This document shows positions 1-7,479 of a stretch of 8,566 nt of DNA, piece by piece (the stretch's first letter is position 1; the number at the start of each line of letters is the position of its first letter). Origin of the DNA: Tannerella sp. Lineage in GTDB: Bacteria > Bacteroidota > Bacteroidia > Bacteroidales > Tannerellaceae. The notes below the pieces were generated by a model, which searched no databases, was not told where the DNA came from, and worked only from the letters and a program-made list of their open reading frames with translations. The stretch is taken from positions 1 to 8,566 of the forward strand of contig JAISJX010000174.1 in NCBI GenBank assembly GCA_031261145.1, given 5' to 3'. Made by a program: the position numbers and the translations under genes.

Positions 1-130
1 CTATCCATTTCCAATCCGCCGGATCCCCTTCCCCAACACTCGGCTGATAGAACAATATTTTCACCCAACCCTCCGCCAATCCCGTAGCGGGTTGAACTTC
101 TATGGAGTTCGGAATATCATCTGCACTCAT
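1..130 (-). CDS. Hypothetical protein, N-terminal part only
   Basis: An open frame reads leftwards from an ATG at 130-128 and stays open to the window edge, giving 43 codons. It begins MSADDIPNSIEVQPATGLAE and continues with GWVKILFYQP and DPADWKWI. I do not recognise the family. There is no signal peptide or membrane segment at the N-terminus, so a cytoplasmic product is likely. An in-frame TGA lies five codons upstream of the ATG (at about 145-143), so the start cannot lie much further out. No clear Shine-Dalgarno site is visible. Instead the start is preceded by a short CCCCG/CGGGG hairpin (134-152). The gene is transcribed away from the two large + strand genes. The clean open frame with ordinary codon use supports a real gene, but only a short piece is visible. 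Confidence 0.55.
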   Translation of the reverse strand, partial: MSADDIPNSIEVQPATGLAEGWVKILFYQPSVGEGDPADWKWI

Positions 131-133
131 TTG

Positions 134-152
134 CCCCGCATTTCATACGGGG
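134..152 (-). promoter_or_regulatory. Small hairpin over the ribosome-binding region of the - strand gene
   Basis: CCCCG (134-138) is complementary to CGGGG (148-152) with a 9-nt loop. On the - strand transcript the hairpin ends three bases before the ATG at 130, where a ribosome-binding site would be. It could lower translation of that gene. The stem is only 5 bp, so chance is possible. Confidence 0.2.
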
Positions 153-164
153 TAATTCAAATTA

Positions 165-297
165 AGGGGCTGACCAAAAAGGGTATTTTGCACGTCATTT
201 CGAGAGCGAAGTCCGAAGTAATCCATTAATAATCAATACTCTGGATTGCTTCGCCTACGGTTCGCAATGACGAAACCGGACTTTTTGGTCAGCCCCT
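165..297. repeat. 133-bp imperfect palindrome, MITE-like or REP-like element
   Basis: The two ends are perfect 17-bp inverted repeats: AGGGGCTGACCAAAAAG at 165-181 and its complement at 281-297. The arms continue to pair further in. CGTCATT at 193-199 matches AATGACG at 266-272, and AATCCA at 220-225 matches TGGATT at 242-247. The centre (226-241) is an AT-rich loop. The inner arm reading CAATGACG and GGATTGCTTCGC resembles dispersed palindromic repeats of the GTCATTGCGA...GAAGCAATCC type that I recall from many bacterial genomes. It holds no open frame, so it would have to be non-autonomous if mobile. It sits 35 bp upstream of the start of the - strand gene. Transcribed, it would fold into one long hairpin, so it could also act in transcript processing or termination. 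Confidence 0.7.
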
Positions 298-582
298 GCA
301 TCCTGGTAGCCGTGGCGTTTTAACCCACGGGAAACGGACGTACAGAAGACGACAGCGCCTCGTAGCGGTGCAATCTTGAATTTTTTTTATGACCCCTTTC
401 CGGTTAAAGGGAGCGGGTCAGAGCCGCGCAATGACGCATACACACACCGTCCCGCCATGACGGCGAAGCATGTGTCATTCATAATTCATGAAAATGACTG
501 TCGCATGTATTACCTGATGGCGGAAAGCCATCATTATCCCGCTTTCATGCAACCTCATTCTTTCACTTTTTCAGTTACTTAA
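298..582. other. Non-coding stretch with several short hairpins
   Basis: No convincing gene is present. The only open frame (376-582) needs a TTG start, has no ribosome-binding site and encodes a 68-residue sequence with no recognisable character. The base composition resembles coding DNA and contrasts with the AT-rich stretch that follows. Short perfect stems are CCGTGG/CCACGG (310-315, 325-330), CCCTTT/AAAGGG (394-399, 406-411), CCGTC/GACGG (447-451, 459-463) and TGATGGC/GCCATCA (515-521, 527-533). The part around 305-375 resembles palindromic intergenic repeats or relic sequence, but I cannot show this from a single copy. Confidence 0.4.
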
Positions 583-629
583 AATTAGTTATTAGTGACT
601 TAATGTTGGTGCATATCAAATATTTAAGC

Positions 630-646
630 ATTGATTTATAATCAAT
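630..646. repeat. 17-bp palindrome
   Basis: The sequence ATTGATTTATAATCAAT has 7-bp perfect arms around a 3-bp centre. It could be an operator, but its distance of nearly 400 bp from the large gene and its AT-rich composition make this weak. Confidence 0.3.
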
Positions 647-763
647 AAAGGCGTTTTATTTAGCAATAAGGCCATGTAAAATGCAGATACAAAGAGAGAT
701 TCAATGAGATATTTAAATTCATGGATGAAAAGACAGCTATTTTTAGTTATAAATTTCAAATAT

Positions 764-800
764 ACCCCAAAAATACTTCGTATATATTTTTGCATGGGGT
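764..800. repeat. Imperfect inverted repeat with outer ACCCC/GGGGT arms
   Basis: ACCCC (764-768) pairs with GGGGT (796-800). Inside, AAAAATAC (769-776) can pair with GTA...TTTTT (780-791) around a TTC loop, with unpaired bases on the right arm. A TAnnTTTG match lies on each strand here: TATTTTTG on + at 785-792, and TATATTTG on - at 764-757. No T-run follows, so it is a poor intrinsic terminator. Its role is unknown. Confidence 0.35.
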
Positions 801-848
801 TTCAAAATAGATTTCCTGCACTTTGCTGGTGATATTATTAAAATGATT

Positions 849-871
849 AATGAAATACGGTAAATCATTTA
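849..871 (+). repeat. 23-bp direct repeat, copy 1
   Basis: It begins AATGAAATACGGTAAATC and ends ATTTA. It matches the copy at 907-929 in 22 of 23 positions, differing only at A857/G915. The preceding AAATGATT (841-848) is complementary to AATCATTT (863-870), so the copy sits in an 8-bp inverted repeat. Confidence 0.65.
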
Positions 872-906
872 AATGCACATATAATTGAAAATCAGGAATT
901 ATAATA

Positions 907-929
907 AATGAAATGCGGTAAATCATTTA
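907..929 (+). repeat. 23-bp direct repeat, copy 2, inside an 11-bp inverted repeat
   Basis: This is the second copy of the repeat at 849-871, starting 58 bp after the first. It lies within a perfect 11-bp inverted repeat, ATAATAAATGA (901-911) against TCATTTATTAT (923-933), with an 11-nt loop. It lies about 55 bp upstream of the TAnnTTTG element at 982, a reasonable place for a transcription factor site. The regulator is unknown. Confidence 0.6.
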
Positions 930-981
930 TTATGGCACTTTTGAACAGGAGATGGTGGCTGATAAGGTGTGAAAAATAATA

Positions 982-989
982 TATATTTG
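982..989 (+). promoter_or_regulatory. Probable -7 promoter element for the large gene
   Basis: TATATTTG is an exact match to the Bacteroidales -7 consensus TAnnTTTG. It lies 45 bp before the ATG at 1035, giving a leader of roughly 40 nt. No TTG-type -33 element is present at the usual spacing of about 19-21 bp; the nearest TTTG (940-943) is too far away. A missing -33 would fit a promoter needing an activator or an alternative sigma factor, but this is inference. Confidence 0.5.
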
Positions 990-1034
990 CGCTCACTTTG
1001 TTGAAAAATAGCAATAAATAAAAATAGATTCAAA

Positions 1035-4000
1035 ATGGAAAGGAAAAGATTGATGTTGATGAGAATGGTTGTTCTCTTTGTCCTGATTAGTGTTTGTGGA
1101 ATCAGTCGCATGCAGGCGATTGATAAATATGTGTATAATGGTACGGCTAACGGTAACGGCGATGATACCGCCACGCCCTATACCCTCGCGCAGTTTATTA
1201 CCTACCTTGCAAGTAACAATGTATCTTACAGTGAAACGGAAGACGATAAAACGGATGTGAGCGTTTTTTTTGCGGCCGGTACATATAATGTGTCTTCACC
1301 AATTGTTTTACGCAACAATACAGATGTTCGAGGGTTGACGGTTACTTTTGATGTCGATCAGGAAAAACCGGGCCAGGTAATTTTTGATGGAGGAGGAGGT
1401 AACAGAAGATTTTTTAATACATCCCGCAACGGCACAGACGAGCTTCGTATTACGGTTGAAATGAAAAATCTGACGATCCGGAATTACAATAGTACAACTG
1501 CAGCGAACACCTTGCTTGTCACGGGCACCTATACTACGCTTGACTTGGATCATGTGATTATTGACAATTGCCGGAATGCAGGGTATATGATCAATTTCAA
1601 TGCGAATTATGTAAACCTGAACGTGGCACATTCAACGATCCGGAATTGTCAATATTCAACGTTGTTTTACGTGGAAAATAATACCGCCGAGTTTATGTTT
1701 AACGGCAACAGCGTTTACAACAACACGTTTACCAGTTATCTGATAGATTTGAATAATTACTATATGGCGACGATAATTAATAATACGTTCGCAAAGAACA
1801 CCCTGACCCATGGGACGCAAACTACCCGCTCCATCCATATCGACGCCCACCGGACGCGGATTGTGAATAATATTTTATATAATTCCGGTTCACTTTATTT
1901 TGAGTATCCCAACAGTACAACGACGTGGATGTATAACAACATAGTAGTAACTACCGAAAACAGCGCTATTTCAGGGACGGTTCCGCAAAACGTCCGGAAT
2001 CACATGCGGCGAAATATCTTGGGCGACAGCCAGGGAATCTATTATTGCCCGGCCGACATAACAAGAAGCGCGGCCAACCTGATTTCGTCGACGACCTATT
2101 CTGCAAGTATTGCCTCTGATTTAACCACCGACCCCGACCCGGGAAAGCAGGTTCTTGAAATCCTGGATGTAAACAATCCGCAACATATTATCTTAGGCAG
2201 GGGAGGCCCATTAGCCTATCTCTACGGGGAAACCGGCCTGCCCGAAGGTTCGATGGCCGTTGACCAGCGGGAAAATGGCCGCCCGCTGAGCGCGATCTCG
2301 CTGGGGCCGGTTGATTTTGCAAAGGAATTTGCGGTAGATGCTGACCGGATTCACGTCACCGTAAACAGTAATACGTCTGTTACGCCGGTTATTCCCCTGC
2401 CGCAAACCGTGACAGTCGATTTGGCGGACTATGTAACGGTTTATCCCTATGGCGCTACACCGGCGACGACTGCCTTCAAACTTTTAAACGCCGACGGTGT
2501 CGAGGAGACTTCACTGACATTGCTCAATGGGACGCTTAGCCTGTCTGGCTCGCTCCTCACGTTTTCCACCAATTTGTATTATGGCGACCTGAGCGTGCTT
2601 ACGGGGACTTCTTTTTTTAAATTCCGCGTAAGGTGGAACGGTTTTTCTTCTGACGTGGCCATGTCTGCACAAGTAACTGATTATGCCAGTCCACCGGGGT
2701 ACATCTTTCCGGGCAGCAATTGTGAAATCGCCCGGATGGGGGAGGTGAAGTTCACGCCCGGCCGCCGATTCCTGACCAGAGATATCAGCGGATCAAGCCA
2801 AGTTGAAATCTATACGATCCCGTTGGTGGGCGATCTCAATGGAGACGGCTATCCGGAGATTGTGTCTGTGGGACGTCGTTTGAATAACAATGGCTCCGGT
2901 TTGCGAATGAATTCCGTGATCATAACCAATGGTCAGACCGGCCAGCAGATATCCCAGCTCTATCTTCCCGGCGCAAATTCGGGTTCGAGCAACTATACCT
3001 GTAACGGCTATCATGGCTCTGCCTCTCCTTTTGCCTTGATTGACTCCGACCGCGACGGCGTCGTGGAACTGATTGTCGCCTTTCCGAGCAGCGGCGGGAG
3101 TTCTGCTTACCGATACCGGCTCGCGTCGTTTAATCTGGTGCCGGTTGTTTCCAACGGCATTACCACTTATGAATTGAAAGAACGCTGGTTATCTCAACCA
3201 TACGCATCTTCTACTACTTTCGACAAACCCACGCCGCAGGTTTGCGACTTGGATGGCGACGGAAAGCCCGAAATACTGATATATAATCAAATCTATGATG
3301 CGACGCTGAATGCCCGGACTCCAAACGGATCATGGCCGGCATCCATGAAAAATGTGAATCCGGTACTTACCTTGGGTGGTACGTTGAGCGCCAGCACATA
3401 CGTGGGGCGCATATCGAATGCTCTCACCGGTGCAGATGCAGCGCATGCCTATCCCTATATTTTCGAATTGGACGGCGATACGATCTATGATATTGCCGCC
3501 GGCGGGAAAATATACTGTATCAAAAAGTCGGCCTCCGGCGTGTGGTCGGCGAATACATTTCAATTGCCGTCGGCGATGGATCCGGGTGATGGTTTTACCG
3601 GGGTGGCCGACATCAATGGCGATGGAAAGCCCGACGTGGTCGTGGTTACCCGTACCGGGTCAGGCGCTGCTGCTGATTTGATTATCACTGCCTATAATCC
3701 GAACTTTGTGAATCCGGCTAACTCAGAGGTATTGGCCCGTACCGTGATGGACCTTAGTGGAGGAGGAACTACAGGCTCTAATTCGTATGTCTTTATCGGC
3801 GATATCGACGGGCGCGGACAGGTAAACCCTGCTGATGGCAAGACCTACTACCTGCCGGAAGTAGCCATTTTAACCCGGAGGTTAGATTTTGGCGACATTC
3901 CGAAACATCCGTTGGTATCCAACATACCGGCTGGAGACGGCGCGACTCAGGGCGGCTTCCCCACAAGTTATTCTTCTTCCAGCGTGGAAGGTGTACTTTT

Positions 4001-7000
4001 TGCAGTCACCTACGATTTAGCCGCATCTTCATCCACCAACAGGTTCAAAATGTCTTTTGCCCTGGAACATACGGATGAATCCATCAACACGGGTTTCACT
4101 TTGTTTGATTTTGATAACGACGGTATCAAAGAACTCTGCTACCGGGATGAAACCACCTTGCGGATCATCAAGCCCAAAAGACCTTATGTGAAATTGGCTT
4201 ATAACGAAACGAACCAGCCTGATGTGATATTATACAAATTCAACTGTTACAGCGGAACGGGATATGAATATCCTGTGATTGTAGATATCGACAATGATGC
4301 TTCCGCCGAAATGGTGGTAACTGGAAATGAGAGTGCTAGCGGCTATCGCAAAAGAGGTGGGTATATCTATGCGGTAGGTAACGGTCAGGGAGGCGATAAA
4401 TTCGCTCCCGCCCTGCCGGTATGGAATCAATATATGTATGATCCCTTTAAAATCAATACGGATTTAACGACGCCGATCGGCCCGCCTAAAAAGCGGATTG
4501 GCGCCGGGCTTTATGACTATGATCTCCGGAAAGGGACAGGCTATATTGATTATCAACCGTATAATGCCACGCTGGCGCAGATACCCTATTATACTATTGA
4601 TACGGCATCGGTTCCCGGAAAATATCTTTTTGAGCCAATCATTTACCTGTCGGATGGTTATATCCAGTCTGCCGAATTGATGGGAGCGGAGTTGGAAATC
4701 ATCATCGGTAACCGCTCAGGCATGAAAACCGACCTCTCAATTTATACCCCAGTCACCATATATCTGGATTCCATCGCTCCTGCCACTCGTGTGGGTAGTA
4801 CCCGCACCCTGATTGATCTGGGTGTAACGTCTGCTATCCGTGCCGGTCAGACCGTTAAAGTAGTCATTCCCGTACCCAGTTCCGTCGGTGTTTATTATAT
4901 CCGTTTGGGAGATAGCAGTACGCCTGAAAACGGGACGATTACGCAATGGCATTGGGGAACGAACGATTTGGACGAATACAGTGGCCCGGCGGATTGCGGC
5001 CCCGTCGGCCTGGCTCATCGCGCCTACCGTGAATCGTGCGAAAACTGGGCGGATAACTTCGGGGTGGCAGCCAAATTCCTTCTGAGGAATGATTATGCCA
5101 CCGTTCAGGAGTATGCGCCTGTGACCATTGATGTGCTCGGCAACGATATATTTCCTGACGGCTATTTTGACACGGTTAATCTGGCCGACAGTATAAGTAT
5201 TCCTCCCAAAGCAGGCGCCCTGTCGTACACAGGCAGCGGGAACGCTACGCAGGTGATTTATACCCATCATGCGCTTCAGCCTCTGGCAAACAGTATCGAC
5301 AGTTTCCAGTACAAACTGTCTTATACGGATCCGGTGACGAATGACTTTGTCGCACGAACAGCTTGGGTCTATATCTATGTCTTGCAGAGCGCTACCGGTT
5401 CGTTCGCGGCCTGCTACGGTTCCAACGGCTATATTGCGCTGAAACATTTACCCGCCGAAGTGAGGTTCTACTGGTTTAATTCGAACCACCTGTCTGATGG
5501 TTTGGGCGCTCATGATTCAACAGTCTATGCGAATATAACGGCGGATTTGCGTTATTATGTGGAGCCGAGAGTGCCGGCGAAGAATTTCCCGCAAGGACAA
5601 TTAGATATGTATGTCGTCAGTTCTTCGCTTACCGATAATGCCGTCATGCGGTGGACGGGAAAGTTAAACAGCGACTGGAAAAATCCCGTCAATTGGGTGG
5701 AAGTGAAAGCGCAGTACGGATTCCCGTTTGAAGTGCCTGTGTTATGGGCGCCCACAACGTGTGTGGATGTAAGTATCTCTTCCGATGCCCTGCATTATCC
5801 GGAGTTGGTTGATAGCGTTAGCTGTGGCAATATCCGGATGGAAGACCGGGCGATGCTCAAAAATCCGCATGTGCTGGACTATGACAGCGCGTCGGTGGAA
5901 ATCATACTGAAACCGGCCGAGCGAGACCGGTTTATCATGTGGTCGGCGCCGCTGAAGAACATGTATTCCGGCGACTACCACTTCAAGAACAGCAGCAACC
6001 AGCCGCAATGGGGCGACGTGTATATGAACCTGTTCCAGCAGGCAAACCCGGCCAACACGGCTTATACCCCTCAGCCGAACATGTTTACCGCCACCATCGG
6101 CGAGTTGGGCGAACCGTTGCCGTTGGGGAAAGCGTTCAACCTGTTAGTGACCACCACCACCCGGACGCGGGATGTCCCCTTGATTTTCCCGCAAACGTAC
6201 ACATCCTATACGGATGACGTGCCGAATTCGTCTTATCCAACGCCACGCGGAACGCCGGGGGAAGGGTACAGATTCATCACCGACGGTCTTGTGTTAGGCT
6301 TCGACAGGACTTTCCCCCTGAATGTTCCGGCAGATTCCAGCGGCAGCTATCTCGTGCAGGTGGTCAATCCCTACCTGGCTTATCTGGATGTGATTGACTT
6401 CTTGGGAAGCAATGTCGCGAGTTTCACTCCGGGCGTTTACATTATATGGGACGGGAATGTGAATGACGGCTTTACCGCCGTAAAATTTGTGGGGGATACA
6501 GATTATAAAGAGGGGATGCGGTACATATACAGCGGTACGTTGGCGTCGGAATCGGCCAATAATCCGCGACTGATTCCGCCGTTGCAGTCGTTCTTTGTAC
6601 AAAAACGTTCGAATGTCAAACTTTCGGCGCCGGTGAAGATGTCTCCGAACTGGACAACAACGAGTGGCGCCCGGCCATTCACGCTCCGCGCAGGGACGGA
6701 CGAGGTCGGCGGTGTACTGTACATCAAAGCGGTACAAGGTCAAAAGACGAGTTCTACCGCTTTGCAAAACGACCCGAACGCTTCGCCGGCCTTCAATGGC
6801 AATGAGGATGTGCGTAACCTCTTCTTTGACGAGATGCCGCTGACGCTCTATTCGCTGACTGCGATGCGGGAACCGTTGGCCATCAACGCCAGCGGCGACT
6901 TCCAGTCGCAGCAGACCGACTTGGGATTGCGCATCCTGGAGTCCGGCGAGACGAAGCTGGAATTTTCGGGATTGAATACATTCGGCCATCTGGTGTATCT

Positions 7001-7376
7001 GATAGATAAGGAGAAAAACTTGGTGATTGACTTGCAACAAACACCGGAATATACCTTTACGGTGACCAAGCCGGCAGATGTGGCAGCGATAGAACTGAAC
7101 GACCGTTTCACGTTGCGGATGGATATCGATCCGACAGCTAATCAGCCGGTAGCGTCGTCGTCGCTGTTAGCCACCTCATTGAACGGCGAACTTTACGTCC
7201 GTGCCACATCGGGAAGCATCCGTAGTTTGGAAGTCTATCATGTGAATGGCGCGTTGATTTACAGCACTCAAACGGAGTCGGAACTCTTCCGTGTCCCTGT
7301 TGAGCGCGGACAAGTCTATGTCGTCAAAGCCCGGATCGGCGAAACGTATGAAGTCCGGAAAGTGTTGGTTCGATGA
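1035..7376 (+). CDS. Large secreted multidomain protein: beta-helix, FG-GAP repeats, cadherin-like domain, T9SS type A sorting domain
   Basis: The product is 2113 residues. Residues 1-28 form a signal peptide: basic start, hydrophobic VVLFVLISVCGIS, probable cleavage after MQA. Residues about 60-340 look like a right-handed parallel beta-helix (recurring NN, IIDNC, TIRNC, INNTFAKN, IVNNILYN turns), closed by VDQRENGRPLSAISLGPVDF (near 408-427), as in pectate-lyase-like 'choice-of-anchor' proteins. Residues about 455-548 are probably Ig-like. From 600 to about 1092 come eight DxDxDG-type FG-GAP motifs, then VWNQYMYDPF (1129-1138). Residues about 1359-1430 (EYAPVTIDVLGND...DSFQYKLSY) resemble Big_9/cadherin-like domains. 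A WTG...NPVNW module starts at 1540, and SAPLKNMYSGDY at 1637. The last 74 residues or so, ending VRKVLVR, are a T9SS type A domain. It is expected at the cell surface or outside, in binding or adhesion; I see no catalytic site. ATG 1053 (Met7), with AGGA 8 nt upstream, is an alternative start. Confidence 0.93.
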   Translation: MERKRLMLMRMVVLFVLISVCGISRMQAIDKYVYNGTANGNGDDTATPYTLAQFITYLASNNVSYSETEDDKTDVSVFFAAGTYNVSSPIVLRNNTDVRGLTVTFDVDQEKPGQVIFDGGGGNRRFFNTSRNGTDELRITVEMKNLTIRNYNSTTAANTLLVTGTYTTLDLDHVIIDNCRNAGYMINFNANYVNLNVAHSTIRNCQYSTLFYVENNTAEFMFNGNSVYNNTFTSYLIDLNNYYMATIINNTFAKNTLTHGTQTTRSIHIDAHRTRIVNNILYNSGSLYFEYPNSTTTWMYNNIVVTTENSAISGTVPQNVRNHMRRNILGDSQGIYYCPADITRSAANLISSTTYSASIASDLTTDPDPGKQVLEILDVNNPQHIILGRGGPLAYLYGETGLPEGSMAVDQRENGRPLSAISLGPVDFAKEFAVDADRIHVTVNSNTSVTPVIPLPQTVTVDLADYVTVYPYGATPATTAFKLLNADGVEETSLTLLNGTLSLSGSLLTFSTNLYYGDLSVLTGTSFFKFRVRWNGFSSDVAMSAQVTDYASPPGYIFPGSNCEIARMGEVKFTPGRRFLTRDISGSSQVEIYTIPLVGDLNGDGYPEIVSVGRRLNNNGSGLRMNSVIITNGQTGQQISQLYLPGANSGSSNYTCNGYHGSASPFALIDSDRDGVVELIVAFPSSGGSSAYRYRLASFNLVPVVSNGITTYELKERWLSQPYASSTTFDKPTPQVCDLDGDGKPEILIYNQIYDATLNARTPNGSWPASMKNVNPVLTLGGTLSASTYVGRISNALTGADAAHAYPYIFELDGDTIYDIAAGGKIYCIKKSASGVWSANTFQLPSAMDPGDGFTGVADINGDGKPDVVVVTRTGSGAAADLIITAYNPNFVNPANSEVLARTVMDLSGGGTTGSNSYVFIGDIDGRGQVNPADGKTYYLPEVAILTRRLDFGDIPKHPLVSNIPAGDGATQGGFPTSYSSSSVEGVLFAVTYDLAASSSTNRFKMSFALEHTDESINTGFTLFDFDNDGIKELCYRDETTLRIIKPKRPYVKLAYNETNQPDVILYKFNCYSGTGYEYPVIVDIDNDASAEMVVTGNESASGYRKRGGYIYAVGNGQGGDKFAPALPVWNQYMYDPFKINTDLTTPIGPPKKRIGAGLYDYDLRKGTGYIDYQPYNATLAQIPYYTIDTASVPGKYLFEPIIYLSDGYIQSAELMGAELEIIIGNRSGMKTDLSIYTPVTIYLDSIAPATRVGSTRTLIDLGVTSAIRAGQTVKVVIPVPSSVGVYYIRLGDSSTPENGTITQWHWGTNDLDEYSGPADCGPVGLAHRAYRESCENWADNFGVAAKFLLRNDYATVQEYAPVTIDVLGNDIFPDGYFDTVNLADSISIPPKAGALSYTGSGNATQVIYTHHALQPLANSIDSFQYKLSYTDPVTNDFVARTAWVYIYVLQSATGSFAACYGSNGYIALKHLPAEVRFYWFNSNHLSDGLGAHDSTVYANITADLRYYVEPRVPAKNFPQGQLDMYVVSSSLTDNAVMRWTGKLNSDWKNPVNWVEVKAQYGFPFEVPVLWAPTTCVDVSISSDALHYPELVDSVSCGNIRMEDRAMLKNPHVLDYDSASVEIILKPAERDRFIMWSAPLKNMYSGDYHFKNSSNQPQWGDVYMNLFQQANPANTAYTPQPNMFTATIGELGEPLPLGKAFNLLVTTTTRTRDVPLIFPQTYTSYTDDVPNSSYPTPRGTPGEGYRFITDGLVLGFDRTFPLNVPADSSGSYLVQVVNPYLAYLDVIDFLGSNVASFTPGVYIIWDGNVNDGFTAVKFVGDTDYKEGMRYIYSGTLASESANNPRLIPPLQSFFVQKRSNVKLSAPVKMSPNWTTTSGARPFTLRAGTDEVGGVLYIKAVQGQKTSSTALQNDPNASPAFNGNEDVRNLFFDEMPLTLYSLTAMREPLAINASGDFQSQQTDLGLRILESGETKLEFSGLNTFGHLVYLIDKEKNLVIDLQQTPEYTFTVTKPADVAAIELNDRFTLRMDIDPTANQPVASSSLLATSLNGELYVRATSGSIRSLEVYHVNGALIYSTQTESELFRVPVERGQVYVVKARIGETYEVRKVLVR

Positions 7377-7413
7377 AAAAAAGTTAAAACTTGAAGTTCC
7401 ATGCAGCATTTTC

Positions 7414-7454
7414 ACCGCTTCTTTCGTCTTTGATAAAAAGAGGAAAGAGGCGGT
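7414..7454 (+). terminator. Hairpin after the large gene, probable terminator
   Basis: ACCGCTTCTTTCGTCTTT (7414-7431) pairs with 7437-7454 around a 5-nt GATAA loop: 16 Watson-Crick pairs, one G-U pair (T7419) and one mismatch (G7426). It starts 37 bp after the stop codon. The sequence after the stem, ATTATGTTAAAT, lacks a proper T-run, so termination may be partial or need a factor. Its position between the gene end and the next promoter supports transcript-end formation. Confidence 0.6.
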
Positions 7455-7479
7455 ATTATGTTAAATAATCAATAAATGA

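Larger units (their letters stand above)
583..1034. other. AT-rich intergenic region upstream of the large secreted-protein gene
   Basis: This stretch is visibly much richer in A and T than either flank and has no credible open frame. It carries a 17-bp palindrome (630-646), an imperfect hairpin (764-800), two near-identical 23-bp direct repeats (849-871, 907-929), an 11-bp inverted repeat (901-933) and a TAnnTTTG element (982-989). The density of symmetrical sequence, together with its position before a 6.3-kb gene, suggests a regulatory region. Some short palindromes are expected by chance in DNA this AT-rich. Confidence 0.5.

Noticed and set aside
376..582. Open frame of 68 codons on the + strand
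   Set aside because: It needs a TTG start, has no ribosome-binding site, covers several hairpins and has no protein-like pattern.
901..933. Invertible (phase-variable) promoter bounded by inverted repeats
   Set aside because: The 11-bp repeats enclose only 11 bp with no promoter element, and no recombinase gene is in view.
1086..1100. Possible lipoprotein signal (Cys21) in the large protein
   Set aside because: The residues before the Cys are I-S-V; a lipobox needs Gly, Ala or Ser directly before it. A T9SS sorting domain also fits ordinary signal peptidase cleavage after MQA better.
923..1174. Open frame of 83 codons on the - strand
   Set aside because: It overlaps the promoter and the signal-peptide coding region of the large gene. 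Its hydrophobic look comes from reading AT-rich and signal-peptide DNA backwards.
4737..5447. Antisense open frame of 236 codons inside the large gene
   Set aside because: It lies opposite clearly recognisable Ig-like and cadherin-like coding sequence, and its product has a shuffled, Arg/Ile-rich composition without domains.
6294..7040. Antisense open frame of 248 codons inside the large gene
   Set aside because: The + strand here encodes conserved pre-sorting-domain sequence; the antisense product is Arg/Gln/His-rich and has no recognisable fold.
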